This document shows positions 37,394 to 50,004 of a stretch of DNA of 64,000 nucleotides, one piece after another. Source of the stretch: Corynebacterium parakroppenstedtii (GTDB taxonomy: Bacteria; Actinomycetota; Actinomycetes; Mycobacteriales; Mycobacteriaceae). The notes beneath the pieces were generated by a model. It did no database searches. It saw only the letters and a list, made by a program, of their open reading frames with translations, and had not been told where the DNA came from. The stretch spans positions 425,990 to 489,989 of the forward strand of contig NZ_JAGSOA010000002.1 in the NCBI RefSeq assembly GCF_019754935.1. Reading direction: 5' to 3'. Position 1 is the stretch's first letter. The number at the start of each line of letters is the position of its first letter. A program made the translations under genes and the position numbers.

Positions 37394-37443
37394 ACGTGGT
37401 GGAAATCCACGCGGGCTACAAGCGGAGGATGCTCCCACCACGT
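37394..37443 (+). ncRNA. structured leader upstream of infC
   Basis: ACGTGGTGG (37394-37402) pairs perfectly with CCACCACGT (37435-37443), and an inner ATCC/GGAT pair is possible, giving a long stem-loop about 285 bases before the infC start. It lies in the 445-base interval 37284-37728, which holds no confident gene. A possible 24-codon frame (GTG 37442 to TGA 37514-37516) ends just before the downstream terminator and might be a leader peptide, but this is speculative. Confidence 0.45.
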
Positions 37444-37527
37444 GACCGCCGAAAGGTTGGACTCTGGTAGAAGGTTACCGATAAGTTTTGGCTTACGCTC
37501 AGAATTTATGTGTTGAGCCTTGGTGGC

Positions 37528-37570
37528 ATCCCCGTCTTACAGAGTCAATCTGTAAAGCGGGGATTCTTTT
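37528..37570 (+). terminator. strong intrinsic terminator / attenuator in the infC leader
   Basis: ATCCCCG (37528-37534) pairs with CGGGGAT (37558-37564), and TTACAGA (37537-37543) with TCTGTAA (37549-37555), forming a near-continuous stem with a 5-base loop and one C-A mismatch, followed by TCTTTT. Its place 245 bases after metB and 159 before infC suggests attenuation of the infC operon rather than only metB termination. In Bacillus the infC operon is attenuated by L20, so autogenous control is a reasonable analogy. Confidence 0.8.
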
Positions 37571-37728
37571 ATGGCGCAGCAAAGGAACCTACTCCTCAGG
37601 TGTTGGCACTCGTGCATTATGCGCACTCGTGAAAATGCCTGTGAGTCCGGTTCAAAGGTTTATCCAGCGCTTGTAGCACGTCAGTGCGGCCAGACCAGTC
37701 AATGTTCATCCCTATTGAGGAGTCTCAC

Positions 37729-38253
37729 ATCAGCGCTGAAGCTCGCATTAATGAGCGAATTCGTGTCCCCGAAGTTCGACTCGTTGGCCCTAGTGGCGAA
37801 CAGGTTGGAATCGTGCGTACCGACGATGCTCGCAAGCTCGCCTATGACGCCGATCTTGATCTTGTCGAGGTTGCTCCACGTGCAAAACCACCTGTGGCCA
37901 AGATCATGGATTACGGCAAGTACAAGTACGAGCAAGCACAAAAGGCTCGCGAATCTCGCCGCAACCAGCAGCAGACCGTCGTCAAGGAACAAAAGTTCCG
38001 GCCCAAGATCGACGATCATGATTATGAGACTAAGAAGGGCAATGTTGTCCGGTTCTTGGAGAAAGGCTCCAAGGTGAAGGTCACAATCATGTTCCGTGGT
38101 CGCGAGCAGTCTCGTCCGGAATTAGGTTTCCGGTTGCTCGAGCGCTTGGCTGATGACGTCGCCGATGCCGGCGTCGTTGAATCTCGGCCCAAGCAAGATG
38201 GTCGCAACATGACTATGGTTCTCGGTCCTGTGCGTCGCAAAGGTAAGAAGTAG
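37729..38253 (+). CDS. infC: translation initiation factor IF-3
   Basis: IF-3 keeps the 30S subunit free and checks the start codon. The conserved N-terminus reads [16 protein letters not shown], and the codon for that first Ile is ATC at 37729-37731, preceded by a perfect GAGGAG Shine-Dalgarno with 6-base spacing. The upstream in-frame ATGs (37684, 37702) have no such site and would add unconserved residues. I therefore call ATC as the start (read as fMet), giving 174 residues, as expected for the noncanonical AUU/AUC start used by infC for autoregulation. N- and C-terminal domains are both complete ([16 protein letters not shown]). First gene of infC-rpmI-rplT. Confidence 0.95.
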   Translation: MSAEARINERIRVPEVRLVGPSGEQVGIVRTDDARKLAYDADLDLVEVAPRAKPPVAKIMDYGKYKYEQAQKARESRRNQQQTVVKEQKFRPKIDDHDYETKKGNVVRFLEKGSKVKVTIMFRGREQSRPELGFRLLERLADDVADAGVVESRPKQDGRNMTMVLGPVRRKGKK

Positions 38254-38424
38254 TCCTTCTCACAACGACAGGGCAGTGCATGAACTGCTGAGGGATTCCC
38301 GTGCGTTTCTTTCGGCGAGTGCTCTGCCCAGTGTGGCGTGAGCCGAGAAGTCGTAGATCGATTCACGACGATCTCGGCAGCGTGCAAGACCAACTCATTC
38401 AATTTGTGCAAAGGAAAATCGGCA

Positions 38425-38619
38425 GTGAAGCAGAAGACCCACAGCGGAATTAAGAAGCGCATCAAGAAGACGGGCTCCGGCAAACTCCGCCGCGAGCAGG
38501 CTAATCGCCGTCACCTTCTCGAGGGCAAGCCATCGACCCGCACCCGTCGTTTGAAGGGCGATACTTCCGTTTCCCGTAACGACACCAAGCGCGTTAAGCG
38601 GCTCCTGGGCGAGGGCTAG
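38425..38619 (+). CDS. rpmI: 50S ribosomal protein L35
   Basis: A basic 64-residue ribosomal protein with K-T-H-S-G-I-K-K-R near the start and R-R-H-L-L-E-G in the middle. The start is GTG at 38425 (V-K-Q-K-T-H-S-G) with AAAGGA about 9 bases upstream; the longer frame upstream is not conserved. It lies between infC and rplT in the standard order. The 170-base infC-rpmI gap contains no other gene. Confidence 0.97.
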   Translation: MKQKTHSGIKKRIKKTGSGKLRREQANRRHLLEGKPSTRTRRLKGDTSVSRNDTKRVKRLLGEG

Positions 38620-38668
38620 AAATCACCCGCTCGATAACACCCCCGACTAGATAGAAGGAAGTAACACT

Positions 38669-39049
38669 GTGGCTCGTGTGAAGCGTTCAGTTAATGCTAA
38701 GAAGAAGCGTCGCGAGGTCCTGAAGTCCGCCAAGGGCTACCGCGGACAGCGTTCCCGCCTGTACCGTAAGGCTAAGGAGCAGATGCTCCACTCGAAGACT
38801 TACGAGTTCCGGGATCGTCGTGCGAAGAAGGGCGATTTCCGCAAACTGTGGATCACTCGTATTAATGCAGCGGCCCGCCAGAACGACATGACCTACAACC
38901 GCCTCATCCAGGGTCTCCGACTCGCTGGTGTAGACATTGACCGCAAGAACCTCGCTGAACTTGCAGTTTCGGATGAGCAGGCTTTCTCCGCATTGTGTGC
39001 GGCTGCTAAAGACGCTTTGCCTGAGGATGTTAACGCCCCGGCGAAGTAG
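38669..39049 (+). CDS. rplT: 50S ribosomal protein L20
   Basis: L20 is an early-assembly large-subunit protein. The 126-residue product has the family start [18 protein letters not shown] and W-I-T-R-I-N-A-A segments. GTG start with GAAGGAAG upstream. Last gene of the operon, followed by a strong terminator. In other bacteria L20 also represses its own operon, which fits the attenuator seen before infC. Confidence 0.98.
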   Translation: MARVKRSVNAKKKRREVLKSAKGYRGQRSRLYRKAKEQMLHSKTYEFRDRRAKKGDFRKLWITRINAAARQNDMTYNRLIQGLRLAGVDIDRKNLAELAVSDEQAFSALCAAAKDALPEDVNAPAK

Positions 39050-39147
39050 TTCTAGCTTTCCTCGGCTCCACACCATCAGCGTGTGTCATCGCACTTTCCT
39101 GTGATGGTCACGGCTCGTACATGGTGGGGCACGGGGCAAATTTTGTT

Positions 39148-39178
39148 CGTCGCTCCATTGAGAGCGACGTTTTCTTTA
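39148..39178 (+). terminator. intrinsic terminator after rplT
   Basis: CGTCGCTC (39148-39155) pairs perfectly with GAGCGACG (39162-39169) around a six-base loop, followed by TTTTCTTTAT. It closes the infC operon. Confidence 0.92.
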
Positions 39179-39295
39179 TATTGAGTGAAATCGGGTCAAC
39201 CACAAGCGAACTCGGGTTTCTACGACCATTGTCTGACTCGATACACCGCCCATGACGGCCCGCCGTTCACAAGAATTGAAAAGAATTGCTGAGTG

Positions 39296-40282
39296 ATGTG
39301 CGATCACGTGGATAACATTGCCGAAACGTCTACCGATTATCCCCACCATCGTTTAACCGATGATCGACCAGATCAGGTTTTTACGGTACGAACTCCGAGG
39401 ATTATCGCAGCTCGGAAGCTACTTAAATCGGCTGGCCGACGAAAAGAAAAGAAGTTTCTCGTCGAGGGGTTCAATGGGGTAGAAGGTGCTTTATCGGCCG
39501 GGGTCGCCAAAGAAGTGTTTGTGGCCGATAGAGCCTGGGGCAAGTTCTCCACGTTACGAGAGTCGGCTCGCGAACAACGTATTCCGGTGAGCGTAATCGA
39601 TGATAAAGCTGCTTCAGCCTTATCGGAGACAGTAAGCCATAGCGGAGTATTCGCCACCTGCCAATTACTCTCCACATCAGTGGAATCATGTATCAACCAC
39701 GCGCGACATGGGTGTGGCCTCGTCGCCGTTGGGATTGATATGTCTGATCCGGGTAACGCTGGGACGTTTATCCGAACGGCCGATGCCGTTGGTGCAGATT
39801 GCGTCGTATTCCTAGGAAATTCGGTTGACATTCACAATGGCAAGACGGTGAGATCGGCGGCTGGGTCAGTTTTTCGCATACCCATCGGGCGTGAGCGAGA
39901 CATACAAAACTCGCTCGCCGATTTATCCTCAGCAGGATTTCAGATAGTAGCGACGACTATCGACGGTGAAACCTCCCTGGACGACGCTGCCGACGACGCT
40001 GCTCAATGGCGCATTCGGCGTGCGCAGAAAACAGAAGTCGTGGGGGGAACAGAAGATATGGAGGCATCGTTGAACCCCCCGATGATGGTCCGTTCCAGCG
40101 CGTGGCTTTTTGGCAACGAAGCCCATGGGCTTTCATCTGATGTCGCCGGCTTTGCTGACGTCAGGGTTCGCATTCCGATCAGAGGAAGTGCTGAGTCGTT
40201 TAACGTCGCTGGTGCTGCTGCGATTACGCTTTATGAGGCTTCACGCGCTCTTAGTTCGTCCCAAGGTATTGATAGACTCTGA
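39296..40282 (+). CDS. SpoU/TrmH-family RNA 2'-O-methyltransferase
   Basis: A SPOUT-fold enzyme that would methylate a ribose in tRNA or rRNA using S-adenosylmethionine. Motif 1 N-A-G-T-F-I-R-T-A-D-A-V-G, motif 2 F-G-N-E-A-H-G-L-S and motif 3 I-P-I-R-G-S-A-E-S-F-N-V-A are all clear, and the N-terminal substrate-binding domain has the K-F-L-V-E-G-F motif. Between motifs 1 and 2 there is an acidic insertion of about 45 residues (D-D-A-A-D-D-A-A region). The start is uncertain: GTG 39293 and ATG 39296 are adjacent without a clear Shine-Dalgarno site, and the conserved part begins about 25 residues later. Target nucleotide unknown. It sits between rplT and pheS as in mycobacteria. Confidence 0.9.
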   Translation: MCDHVDNIAETSTDYPHHRLTDDRPDQVFTVRTPRIIAARKLLKSAGRRKEKKFLVEGFNGVEGALSAGVAKEVFVADRAWGKFSTLRESAREQRIPVSVIDDKAASALSETVSHSGVFATCQLLSTSVESCINHARHGCGLVAVGIDMSDPGNAGTFIRTADAVGADCVVFLGNSVDIHNGKTVRSAAGSVFRIPIGRERDIQNSLADLSSAGFQIVATTIDGETSLDDAADDAAQWRIRRAQKTEVVGGTEDMEASLNPPMMVRSSAWLFGNEAHGLSSDVAGFADVRVRIPIRGSAESFNVAGAAAITLYEASRALSSSQGIDRL

Positions 40283-40308
40283 ATCAGATTATCGACGTAC
40301 GTCACTAG

Positions 40309-41370
<1,062 letters not shown>

Positions 41371-41424
41371 CGTCCGCACCACTATTTCGTCTGCTATTCA
41401 TCTTTCTTCTTTAAGGAGTCTTCC

Positions 41425-43971
41425 ATGTTCATGCCCCAACGTTGGATTACTGAAATCCTGGACTACGCAAATCCCGGCTGGTCAGTTACACCAGAAGAGC
41501 TAGATTCTGCCTATGTTCGTGTTGGGTTTGAAACTGAGGGATACGAGACAATCCCCGAGACGACGGGTCCACTTGTCTTAGGCCGTGTGGAAAAAATTGA
41601 GGAGCTTGAGGGTTTTAAGAAACCTATTCGCTACTGTGATGTCAACGTTGGCAAAGCTAATGGTTCGGGCGAGCTTCAACACATTATTTGTGGGGCGCGA
41701 AACTTTGCTGAGGGAGACGTTGTTGTGGTGGCCTTGCCCGGCACAGTTCTCCCTGGCGATTTTTCTATTAGTGCCCGCAAAACGTACGGCAAAATGTCCG
41801 AAGGAATGCTGTGCTCTGCGATGGAGCTGGGACTGTCCCGGACTCAGAACAAGGGCATTATTACTCTGCCAGCAAAAGCCGGGCAGCCCGGCAACGATCC
41901 CCGGCCTTTCCTGAGATTGTCCGACACTATTTTTGATGTCAACATCACCCCAGACCGTGGCTATGCCCTGTCGGCCCGTGGATTAGCACGAGAAATTGCA
42001 TCCAGTTTCAACCTCACGTACGTCGATCCCGCTGACGATCCTGCTGCCGCAGAACTACGTGTTCAGGTGCCCGACGTGTTTGGGGACGCTCTTCCGGTTG
42101 ATGTTCGTAATACAACTGATGTCAAACGTTTTGGAATCCGCGAGGTTCGTGGAATCAATCCGTCGGCGGCGACTCCATTTTGGATGGAACGCCAACTGAT
42201 GCTGTGCGGCCAAAGGCCAGTGAATTTGCCGACCGACGTCACCAACTACGTCATGTTCCTGTACGGCCAGCCCATGCACGCGTTCGATGCTGACAAGATC
42301 GATGGCGGCTTGACCGTACGTGATGCGCAGCAAGGCGAAACGCTGACCACGTTGGACGGGGTCGAAAGGAATTTGGATCCTGAGGACCTCGTCATCGCGG
42401 ACGAGACCGGAATTCAGTCCATGGCTGGGGTGATGGGCGGTTCTACGTCGGAAATTAGTGATTCGACGACGTCTGTCTACCTCGAAGCTGCGAACTTTGA
42501 TGCGATGACTATTGCGCGGACCTCGCGGCGTCACAAACTGTCGTCCGAGGCTTCCCGACGCTTCGAACGTGGTGTCGATCCCGCATTGGTAGAAGTTGCT
42601 CTTGATACCGCGGCGGCGCTCATCGCTGGGATCGCTGGGGGCGAGATCGCGTCCGGACGGACCCTCATTGGCGACGTTCCCACTATGCCGACGATCCAGA
42701 TGGACGACGATTATCCGTCACAGATGGCGGGCGTCGATTATCCGAGGGGGACTGCGGAGAAGCGCCTGAAGGAAATCGGATGTGCGGTGACTCAAGCCCA
42801 GGAAGGCGAGGGCGCGGTTCCGCTGCTCTCCGTTACTCCGCCGACCTGGCGTCCTGACCTCACGATGAAAGCTGACCTGGTCGAAGAGGTTCTGCGACTC
42901 GAAGGCATTGAGGACATTCCATCCGTCGTTCCTCAGTCGCCGGCAGGTCGTGGGCTCACCCCTCGGCAACGGCGGCGCCGTGCAGTAGGACATGCCTTGG
43001 CGTGGAGTGGATACACCGAGACTCTGCCCAGCCCCTTTATCGCAGATGACACCTTTGATGTCTGGGGTCTGGAGAAGAACGATCCACGGCGGAATGTCGT
43101 TAAGGTTCTTAATCCGCTGGAATCGGGGTACAGTTCACTGGGAACAACGCTGCTTCCGTCGTTGCTGGACTCATTGAAACGCAATATCGACCGTGGTCAA
43201 GCCGATGTTTCTCTGTATGGTGTCGAGCAGGTTTCCTTTGATGAGGGCAATGGTCCATCACCCATGTTGGATGTGTCGGCCCGGCCCAGCGACTCTGAGG
43301 TTCACGCACTTATTCATTCGTTACCGAGCCAGCCATTGCATGTAGGCACTGTCTCGTCAGGATTGTGGACGAGCAATGGTCCATGGGGTGCAGGCCGTCC
43401 GGTGGACACGATGGATGCAATTGAGTCCGTACGCGTGGTCGGACGTGCTGTGGGTATCAACTTCGAGTTTGTGAATGTTGACCATCTACCGTGGCATCCG
43501 GGTCGTTGTGCTGGAGTTTTCTTGCAAGGTTCTCCGAATTATGAGCCTGAAAGTGCAATTGGGTTCGCAGGGGAGCTTCATCCTCAGGTGTGCGAACGTT
43601 TGGGAATTCCGCCGAGGACTGTTGCTGCGGAACTTGACCTGGATGCTATCCCGTTCGTCCGTGAGGCAGTCTCTCCTCAGCTCTCTCCGTTCCCGGCGGT
43701 GCTCCAAGATGTCGCGGTCGTCGTCGATAACTCGGTGCCTGCAGAGAAGCTGCGTCGATCGTTGATGACGGGTGCAGGGGAGCTACTGGAATCGATTGAA
43801 CTCTTTGACATTTATCGTTCCGAGGCATTGGGCGAGAACAAGGTTTCAATGACCTTCGCGCTGAAATTTAGGGCTTTAGATCGGACTCTGACTGAAGAGG
43901 AGTGCAACGAGGCTCGGCAAGCGGCAGTGGCTCATGCCAATGAGGAGTTAGGGGCCACCCTCCGTAGCTGA
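41425..43971 (+). CDS. pheT: phenylalanyl-tRNA synthetase beta subunit
   Basis: The 848-residue large subunit has an N-terminal tRNA-binding EMAP-like domain (I-I-C-G-A-R-N-F), the B3/B4 editing region that hydrolyses Tyr-tRNA-Phe, B5 domains, and a C-terminal ferredoxin-fold anticodon-binding domain ([21 protein letters not shown]). The ATG at 41425 follows AAGGAG with 6-base spacing. Length and domain order are normal. Its stop codon lies inside the proposed ArgR site of argC, which follows 42 bases later. Confidence 0.97.
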   Translation: MFMPQRWITEILDYANPGWSVTPEELDSAYVRVGFETEGYETIPETTGPLVLGRVEKIEELEGFKKPIRYCDVNVGKANGSGELQHIICGARNFAEGDVVVVALPGTVLPGDFSISARKTYGKMSEGMLCSAMELGLSRTQNKGIITLPAKAGQPGNDPRPFLRLSDTIFDVNITPDRGYALSARGLAREIASSFNLTYVDPADDPAAAELRVQVPDVFGDALPVDVRNTTDVKRFGIREVRGINPSAATPFWMERQLMLCGQRPVNLPTDVTNYVMFLYGQPMHAFDADKIDGGLTVRDAQQGETLTTLDGVERNLDPEDLVIADETGIQSMAGVMGGSTSEISDSTTSVYLEAANFDAMTIARTSRRHKLSSEASRRFERGVDPALVEVALDTAAALIAGIAGGEIASGRTLIGDVPTMPTIQMDDDYPSQMAGVDYPRGTAEKRLKEIGCAVTQAQEGEGAVPLLSVTPPTWRPDLTMKADLVEEVLRLEGIEDIPSVVPQSPAGRGLTPRQRRRRAVGHALAWSGYTETLPSPFIADDTFDVWGLEKNDPRRNVVKVLNPLESGYSSLGTTLLPSLLDSLKRNIDRGQADVSLYGVEQVSFDEGNGPSPMLDVSARPSDSEVHALIHSLPSQPLHVGTVSSGLWTSNGPWGAGRPVDTMDAIESVRVVGRAVGINFEFVNVDHLPWHPGRCAGVFLQGSPNYEPESAIGFAGELHPQVCERLGIPPRTVAAELDLDAIPFVREAVSPQLSPFPAVLQDVAVVVDNSVPAEKLRRSLMTGAGELLESIELFDIYRSEALGENKVSMTFALKFRALDRTLTEEECNEARQAAVAHANEELGATLRS

Positions 43972-44000
43972 ATAATTTGCACACGAGTGCATATATAAGT
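43969..44000 (+). promoter_or_regulatory. argC promoter region with candidate ArgR site and inverted repeat
   Basis: TGAATAATTTGCA (43969-43981) starts in the pheT stop and begins with the same TGAATAAT as sites before argG and tyrS. Overlapping it, TGCAC-ACGA-GTGCA (43978-43991) is a perfect inverted repeat, followed by an AT-rich TATATAAG that could be the -10. ARG boxes in other bacteria have TGAAT half-sites. No Shine-Dalgarno precedes the argC ATG at 44013, so a leaderless or nearly leaderless transcript is possible. Confidence 0.5.
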
Positions 44001-44012
44001 ACTGTCCGTCAT

Positions 44013-45086
44013 ATGACAGTTTCAGTGGCAGTAGCCGGAGCGACGGGATACGCGGGTAGTGAAATCCTCAGGCTCCTTCTCTCCCATCCTCAGTATCGCG
44101 CCGGTGCTATGACCATTGGGGCATTGACAGGCGCTTCTCACGCAGGTCAAAGTGTTGAAGCCCTCATGCCTCACTTGGTGGAATTGCACGGACGCACCAT
44201 TGAAAAGACCGAGCCTGCTCGCCTGGCTGAGCACGACATCGTGTTCCTTGCGCTGCCACACGGTCATTCAGCGAAGATCGCGCAATCTTTACCGGATGAA
44301 ACGCTAATCATTGACTGTGGGGCTGATTTTCGTCTCGCAGATAAAGGGCAATGGGAAGCGTTCTATGACTCTCCTTATGCGGGATCATGGCCGTATGGAA
44401 TCCCTGAGATGCCCGGGCATAGAAAGAAAATCGCCAGTATTCGGCGCATCGCCGTCCCCGGATGTTTTCCGACCGGCGCGACGCTGGCTCTACTTCCAGC
44501 ATTGATATCGAAGCTCATCACCCCAGAGATCTCCATTGTTTCTGTCACGGGTGTTTCGGGTGCTGGCAAGAAACCCTCAGTGGGTATGTTGGGGTCAGAA
44601 ACCATGGGTTCAGCGCGGGCGTATAAGACGGGTGGGAAACATCGTCATACCCCAGAAATTATCCAAAACTTACAAGAAGCGTGTGACGAGCCTGTTCAGG
44701 TATCTTTCACTCCTGTTCTTGCGCCGATGCAACGGGGGATATTGACGACGGCATCCGCCCCAGCATCGGAAGAATTGGTAGCTCTGACTGAAAAAGATCC
44801 CAGCGCAGCACAGGACGCAGTCAAAGCGGCATATCGGTCGTTCTATAGTGACGAAAAATTTGTCGTTGTTTTAAACGGCGATCAGCAGCCGGCAACTCAA
44901 TCCGTGTTGGGATCGAACGCGGTCCATATCCAGGCCGAATACGATGTGGCAGTCCGACGAGTGGTCGTGACCTCAGCTATTGACAATTTGGTCAAGGGAA
45001 CTGCCGGAGCTGCTATCCAATGCATGAATCTTGCACAAGGGTGGCCGGAAGATTCCGGACTGAGCATTAATGGGGTTGCGCCATAA
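44013..45086 (+). CDS. argC: N-acetyl-gamma-glutamyl-phosphate reductase
   Basis: ArgC reduces N-acetylglutamyl phosphate to the semialdehyde with NADPH. The start is taken at 44013 ([15 protein letters not shown]) because the family starts with the Rossmann G-A-x-G-Y-x-G motif; the longer frame from a TTG is unconserved. The 357-residue protein has the catalytic cysteine in V-P-G-C-F-P-T-G and a histidine in H-R-H-T-P-E-I. First gene of argCJBDFRGH. Confidence 0.97.
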   Translation: MTVSVAVAGATGYAGSEILRLLLSHPQYRAGAMTIGALTGASHAGQSVEALMPHLVELHGRTIEKTEPARLAEHDIVFLALPHGHSAKIAQSLPDETLIIDCGADFRLADKGQWEAFYDSPYAGSWPYGIPEMPGHRKKIASIRRIAVPGCFPTGATLALLPALISKLITPEISIVSVTGVSGAGKKPSVGMLGSETMGSARAYKTGGKHRHTPEIIQNLQEACDEPVQVSFTPVLAPMQRGILTTASAPASEELVALTEKDPSAAQDAVKAAYRSFYSDEKFVVVLNGDQQPATQSVLGSNAVHIQAEYDVAVRRVVVTSAIDNLVKGTAGAAIQCMNLAQGWPEDSGLSINGVAP

Positions 45087-45193
45087 TACCGGGCTCCTTA
45101 CTCTCATAAGGTTTTCTTACTCCGCGTTGTCAGGTTTTCATCTAGCGCTTTTTACATTCGTAGCACCGGGTTATTTATTTTTAAGGAATCGTT

Positions 45194-46375
45194 GTGTCAT
45201 TACTGGGGATCACCGCGCCGATGGGGTTTCGGGCTGCATCGACGACGGCGGGTATTAAGGCGTCGGGCAAACCCGACATGTGTCTCGTCGTTAATGATGG
45301 GCCGCATGATGTAGCAGCAGGGGTATTCACCCGAAATAAAATTCGGGCCGCGCCTGTCGAGGTGACGAGCGCCAACACTAGCGACGGCCATCTGCGCGCC
45401 GTGGTTTTTAACGCCGGTAACGCGAATGCGTGTACAGGCGAGCAGGGGATTCAGGACGCGCGCGATATGGCTTCCGCTGTCTCCTCATTTGTGCACTGTG
45501 ATCCTCATGATGTGGCTGTGTGCTCGACTGGCATCATTGGTGATCATCTCCCCATGGATCGTGTCAGTGCGGGTATTAATGCATTAAGCCGTGGCATAGA
45601 TTCGACGGATGCGTCGTCGGACTCCGCTGGTACGGCCGCGGCAGAAGCGATCATGACGACCGATACTGTCCCCAAACAGGCAGTCTATGTGGGAGACGGC
45701 TGGCGGATCGGCGCAATGGTTAAAGGGGTGGGAATGATTTCCCCTTCCTTGGCTACGATGCTCTGCTGCATCACTACCGACGCGGTCGTGGACGCAGACA
45801 CGGCCCGCTCTGCACTGCGTGCAGCAGCCTCAACAACGTTTGATCGCTTAGATATCGATGGATCGACATCGACGAATGACACGGCGTTACTGTTGTCGTC
45901 GGGTGCCAGTGGTGTTTCTCCAAGCCCGGAAGAGTTTGCGCACGCACTTCGTCAGGTTTGCAATCACCTTGCTTCACAGATGCAAAGCGATGCTGAGGGT
46001 GTGACCAAACGAGTGTCTATTAAGGTCATCGGTGCTGCTAACGACTCTGAAGCGCTCCTCGCGGCCCGAACCATTGGGCGCGACAATTTAACGAAGTGCG
46101 CTATGTTCGGTTCTGATCCAAACTGGGGCCGTGTGCTAGCTGCCGTAGGAATAGCCGACGTAGAGATGGATCCGCATGGTATCTCGGTGTCATTTAACGA
46201 TCATGTGGTGTGCAGGAATTCTGCGGCTGTCGAGGGTAGTCGGGATGTCGATATCTCGGGGCCGGATATCTCCGTGATTGTTGATTTGGGCACAGGGCGC
46301 CGAGGAGAGGCCACCGTCCGTACCACCGATCTTTCTTTCTCATACGTTGAAATCAATTCTGCATATACAACGTAG
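45194..46375 (+). CDS. argJ: bifunctional ornithine acetyltransferase / N-acetylglutamate synthase
   Basis: ArgJ moves the acetyl group from N-acetylornithine to glutamate, closing the cyclic arginine pathway; bifunctional forms can also acetylate glutamate with acetyl-CoA. The 393-residue precursor has the self-cleavage site [14 protein letters not shown], with the nucleophilic Thr188 becoming the N-terminus of the beta chain. The C-terminus ends normally. GTG start with AAGGA upstream. No separate argE is seen in the cluster, consistent with the cyclic pathway. Confidence 0.97.
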   Translation: MSLLGITAPMGFRAASTTAGIKASGKPDMCLVVNDGPHDVAAGVFTRNKIRAAPVEVTSANTSDGHLRAVVFNAGNANACTGEQGIQDARDMASAVSSFVHCDPHDVAVCSTGIIGDHLPMDRVSAGINALSRGIDSTDASSDSAGTAAAEAIMTTDTVPKQAVYVGDGWRIGAMVKGVGMISPSLATMLCCITTDAVVDADTARSALRAAASTTFDRLDIDGSTSTNDTALLLSSGASGVSPSPEEFAHALRQVCNHLASQMQSDAEGVTKRVSIKVIGAANDSEALLAARTIGRDNLTKCAMFGSDPNWGRVLAAVGIADVEMDPHGISVSFNDHVVCRNSAAVEGSRDVDISGPDISVIVDLGTGRRGEATVRTTDLSFSYVEINSAYTT

Positions 46376-46494
46376 TCGCATAGCATCGTCGAAAATTTAG
46401 ATCAGGTTTTTACGTTGACTTATTTCTGTTGCGCATGGTGATTGTGACATTAGTGGTGACGGAAATTAATGGATGTGAGTGAGGGACGATAATC

Positions 46495-47529
46495 ATGGTG
46501 AGGTCATTAACTGCCGCGTTAACTCCAGAAATGAGGGCGCATACTTTAGCCGAAGCTCTTCCGTGGCTCACTCACTATCGGGACACCATCGTCGTTATTA
46601 AATATGGCGGCAATGCCATGATCGATGACGACTTAAAGCGTGCGTTTGCCGAGGATATGGTTTTTCTTCGGACTGTCGGTGTTAAGCCAGTCGTTGTTCA
46701 TGGTGGGGGACCGCAGATTAATGAGATGCTTTCGCGTTTAGGTCTTGAAGGCGAGTTCAAGGGTGGATATCGGGTCACTACTCCTGAGGTGATGGAAGTC
46801 GCCCGTATGGTTTTATTCGGGAAAGTGGGCCGAGAACTCGTTAACCTTATCAACCAATTTGGTCCTTATGCCGTGGGGACGTCAGGTGAGGATGCGAGCT
46901 TATTTACTGCTCGGCAACGCTATGCCGTCGTAGATGGATTTCGGGAAGACATAGGATTAGTCGGCGATATCGTCGATGTCGAGCCATCGACGATTGTGGA
47001 TTTAATCCAGGCTGGGCGAATTCCAGTGGTGTCGACCATTGCACCAGGTAACGATGGCCGTGTGTACAACATCAATGCGGATTCTGCAGCTGCCGCACTA
47101 GCACAAGCGTTGGGGGCCGAGAGGCTACTGGTTTTGACGAATGTGGAAGGGCTTTATACCGAATGGCCGGATAAGGAATCCCTCGTTTCAAAGATCACGA
47201 TCTCTGGAGCTCGTTCAGTGTTTCCCCGGTTGGAATCCGGCATGATTCCGAAGATTGAATCTGCGGTCGAGGCAGTTGATCATGGCGTCAAAGCGGCAAG
47301 CATTATCGACGGGCGTATTGCTCATAGCGTGCTTTTAGAGTTATTAACTTCGGGTGGTATCGGCACGATGATTATCCCCGATGGTGAAGATCCTGTCGTC
47401 CGCGCTGATCACCTCATTTATCGCCATTCTTACGGGATGGATGAAGAAGGAATAGCTTATGGTGCGGATCGTCGTCCCTACAGAGGGGATGGCCCGCAGA
47501 AGCTGACGCACCACGCCTCCGATCAGTAA
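46495..47529 (+). CDS. argB: acetylglutamate kinase
   Basis: ArgB phosphorylates N-acetylglutamate, usually the arginine-feedback step in cyclic pathways. The 344-residue amino-acid kinase has [18 protein letters not shown] and the C-terminal G-G-I-G-T-M-I nucleotide region. An N-terminal helix (about 1-25) fits the arginine-sensitive hexameric type. A C-terminal hydrophilic extension of about 45 residues (R-S-Y-G-M-D onward) exceeds the usual length of about 300. ATG start at 46495; Shine-Dalgarno is GAGGGAC about 7 bases upstream. Confidence 0.97.
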   Translation: MVRSLTAALTPEMRAHTLAEALPWLTHYRDTIVVIKYGGNAMIDDDLKRAFAEDMVFLRTVGVKPVVVHGGGPQINEMLSRLGLEGEFKGGYRVTTPEVMEVARMVLFGKVGRELVNLINQFGPYAVGTSGEDASLFTARQRYAVVDGFREDIGLVGDIVDVEPSTIVDLIQAGRIPVVSTIAPGNDGRVYNINADSAAAALAQALGAERLLVLTNVEGLYTEWPDKESLVSKITISGARSVFPRLESGMIPKIESAVEAVDHGVKAASIIDGRIAHSVLLELLTSGGIGTMIIPDGEDPVVRADHLIYRHSYGMDEEGIAYGADRRPYRGDGPQKLTHHASDQ

Positions 47530-47605
47530 TCCGAATGCAGTTTCAAAGCTCTATTTCGTAACGCCCCGGTCCGCTCTACAAACCTGATGTATCGAAAGTT
47601 GTGAC

Positions 47606-48868
47606 ATGAATAATCCCGTAGAGGTCGATAGTTCCAATCCAGAGAAATCCTGGAAAGACCGTTGGTCCATGACAATGATGAACAATTATGGCGAGCCGCC
47701 ATTGCAATTAATCAGCGGTCGTGGCGCGCGGGTAAAGGATTCCCAGGGAAAAGATTATGTCGACTTTCTTGCGGGTATCGCGGTTAATTCTCTGGGGTAT
47801 GGGAATGAAAAAGTAGCGAAAGCCGTCGCCACTCAAGCGAGTAGCCTCACCCACACATCAAATTTGTTTTCTAACAGGCCATCTTTGCTTTTAGCCGAAA
47901 GGCTGAAGGAACGGCTGTGGGAAGGCCGTCGTGATGAAAATGGTCACGATGCAGATAGTGATCGCACTATGTCAACCACTCGGGTAGCGTTTTGTAATTC
48001 CGGAACAGAAGCTAACGAGATGGCTTTTAAGTTAGCTAGGCTCACGGGTAAGCGTCGTGTTTTGGCTGCGCTGAATGGGTTTCATGGCCGGACAATGGGT
48101 TCATTGGCTATGACAGGCCAGCCAGCCAAACGCGATATTTTCGCTCCGCTCCCTGGGGGAGTCGAGTTTTTCCACTACAACGACACGTCTTATCTAGAAA
48201 AACTCGTTGAGATTCAGCCGGATGAGGTCGCTGCGATTATCGTCGAGCCGATTCAGGGCGAGACCGGTGTGATCCCGGCGTCGAGGAATTTTTTGAGAGA
48301 CATTCGTCGGATAGCGGATCGCGTCGGTGCTCTCATGATGTGTGATGAGGTGCAGACGGGGAACGGCCGTACCGGAGACTATTTCGCATTTCAGGATGCT
48401 GGAATTATTCCCGACGTGGTGACAACGGCTAAAGGATTATCGGCCGGACTTCCGATAGGTGCGTGCGTGGCGACGGGGAGAGCGTCCTCTTTCTTTACTC
48501 CAGGGGCTCACGGTTCGACGTTTGCTGGCAACCCAGTCGCGGCATCTGCTGGTTTGGTGGTCCAACAATACTGCGACGACGGCCTTGTGGGTCATGTCAG
48601 GAGTATTGGTAGCCGATTACGTACAGCATTGTCATCGCTGCCTCATGTTGTTCAGGTGCGGGGTCGTGGTCTCATGCTGGGGGTTGTTTTAGATTCGCCT
48701 ATCGCCAAAGAAGTCGTTTCAGACGCGCGTGACCGTGGAGTGATCCTGAATGCTCCCGCGGAGTCGGTTTTGCGTATTACTCCGCCTTTGGTTCTCACTG
48801 ATGAAGAATGCGACGAAGGCGTGAGCCGACTGAAAGAGTCACTTGGGAGCGTAGTGCGAGATCAATGA
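47606..48868 (+). CDS. argD: acetylornithine aminotransferase
   Basis: ArgD transaminates N-acetylglutamate semialdehyde to N-acetylornithine using PLP. The 420-residue class III aminotransferase has the cofactor-binding N-S-G-T-E-A-N-E, the G-F-H-G-R-T-M-G-S-L segment, the metal/PLP loop C-D-E-V-Q-T-G-N-G-R-T-G and the lysine in T-A-K-G-L-S. The active-site arginine region near the C-terminus (L-R-I-T-P-P-L) is present. Mid-operon between argB and argF. Confidence 0.96.
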   Translation: MNNPVEVDSSNPEKSWKDRWSMTMMNNYGEPPLQLISGRGARVKDSQGKDYVDFLAGIAVNSLGYGNEKVAKAVATQASSLTHTSNLFSNRPSLLLAERLKERLWEGRRDENGHDADSDRTMSTTRVAFCNSGTEANEMAFKLARLTGKRRVLAALNGFHGRTMGSLAMTGQPAKRDIFAPLPGGVEFFHYNDTSYLEKLVEIQPDEVAAIIVEPIQGETGVIPASRNFLRDIRRIADRVGALMMCDEVQTGNGRTGDYFAFQDAGIIPDVVTTAKGLSAGLPIGACVATGRASSFFTPGAHGSTFAGNPVAASAGLVVQQYCDDGLVGHVRSIGSRLRTALSSLPHVVQVRGRGLMLGVVLDSPIAKEVVSDARDRGVILNAPAESVLRITPPLVLTDEECDEGVSRLKESLGSVVRDQ

Positions 48869-48998
48869 TGCGTTACTGCAACTTAAAACGGTGTCTCCAG
48901 GCGACAGAAGAAGACTTAGTTGATGGTAGACGCGTCAGGATCGGTTGATATATAGTTACATTTCGTTATTTATATATAGAATTAATTATGAGGTGTGA

Positions 48999-49955
<957 letters not shown>

Positions 49956-50004
49956 TTGTCGTGGGAGACTTCGTGGTTCTCGTCGGTTTGAGAGAGGTTG
50001 ATTA

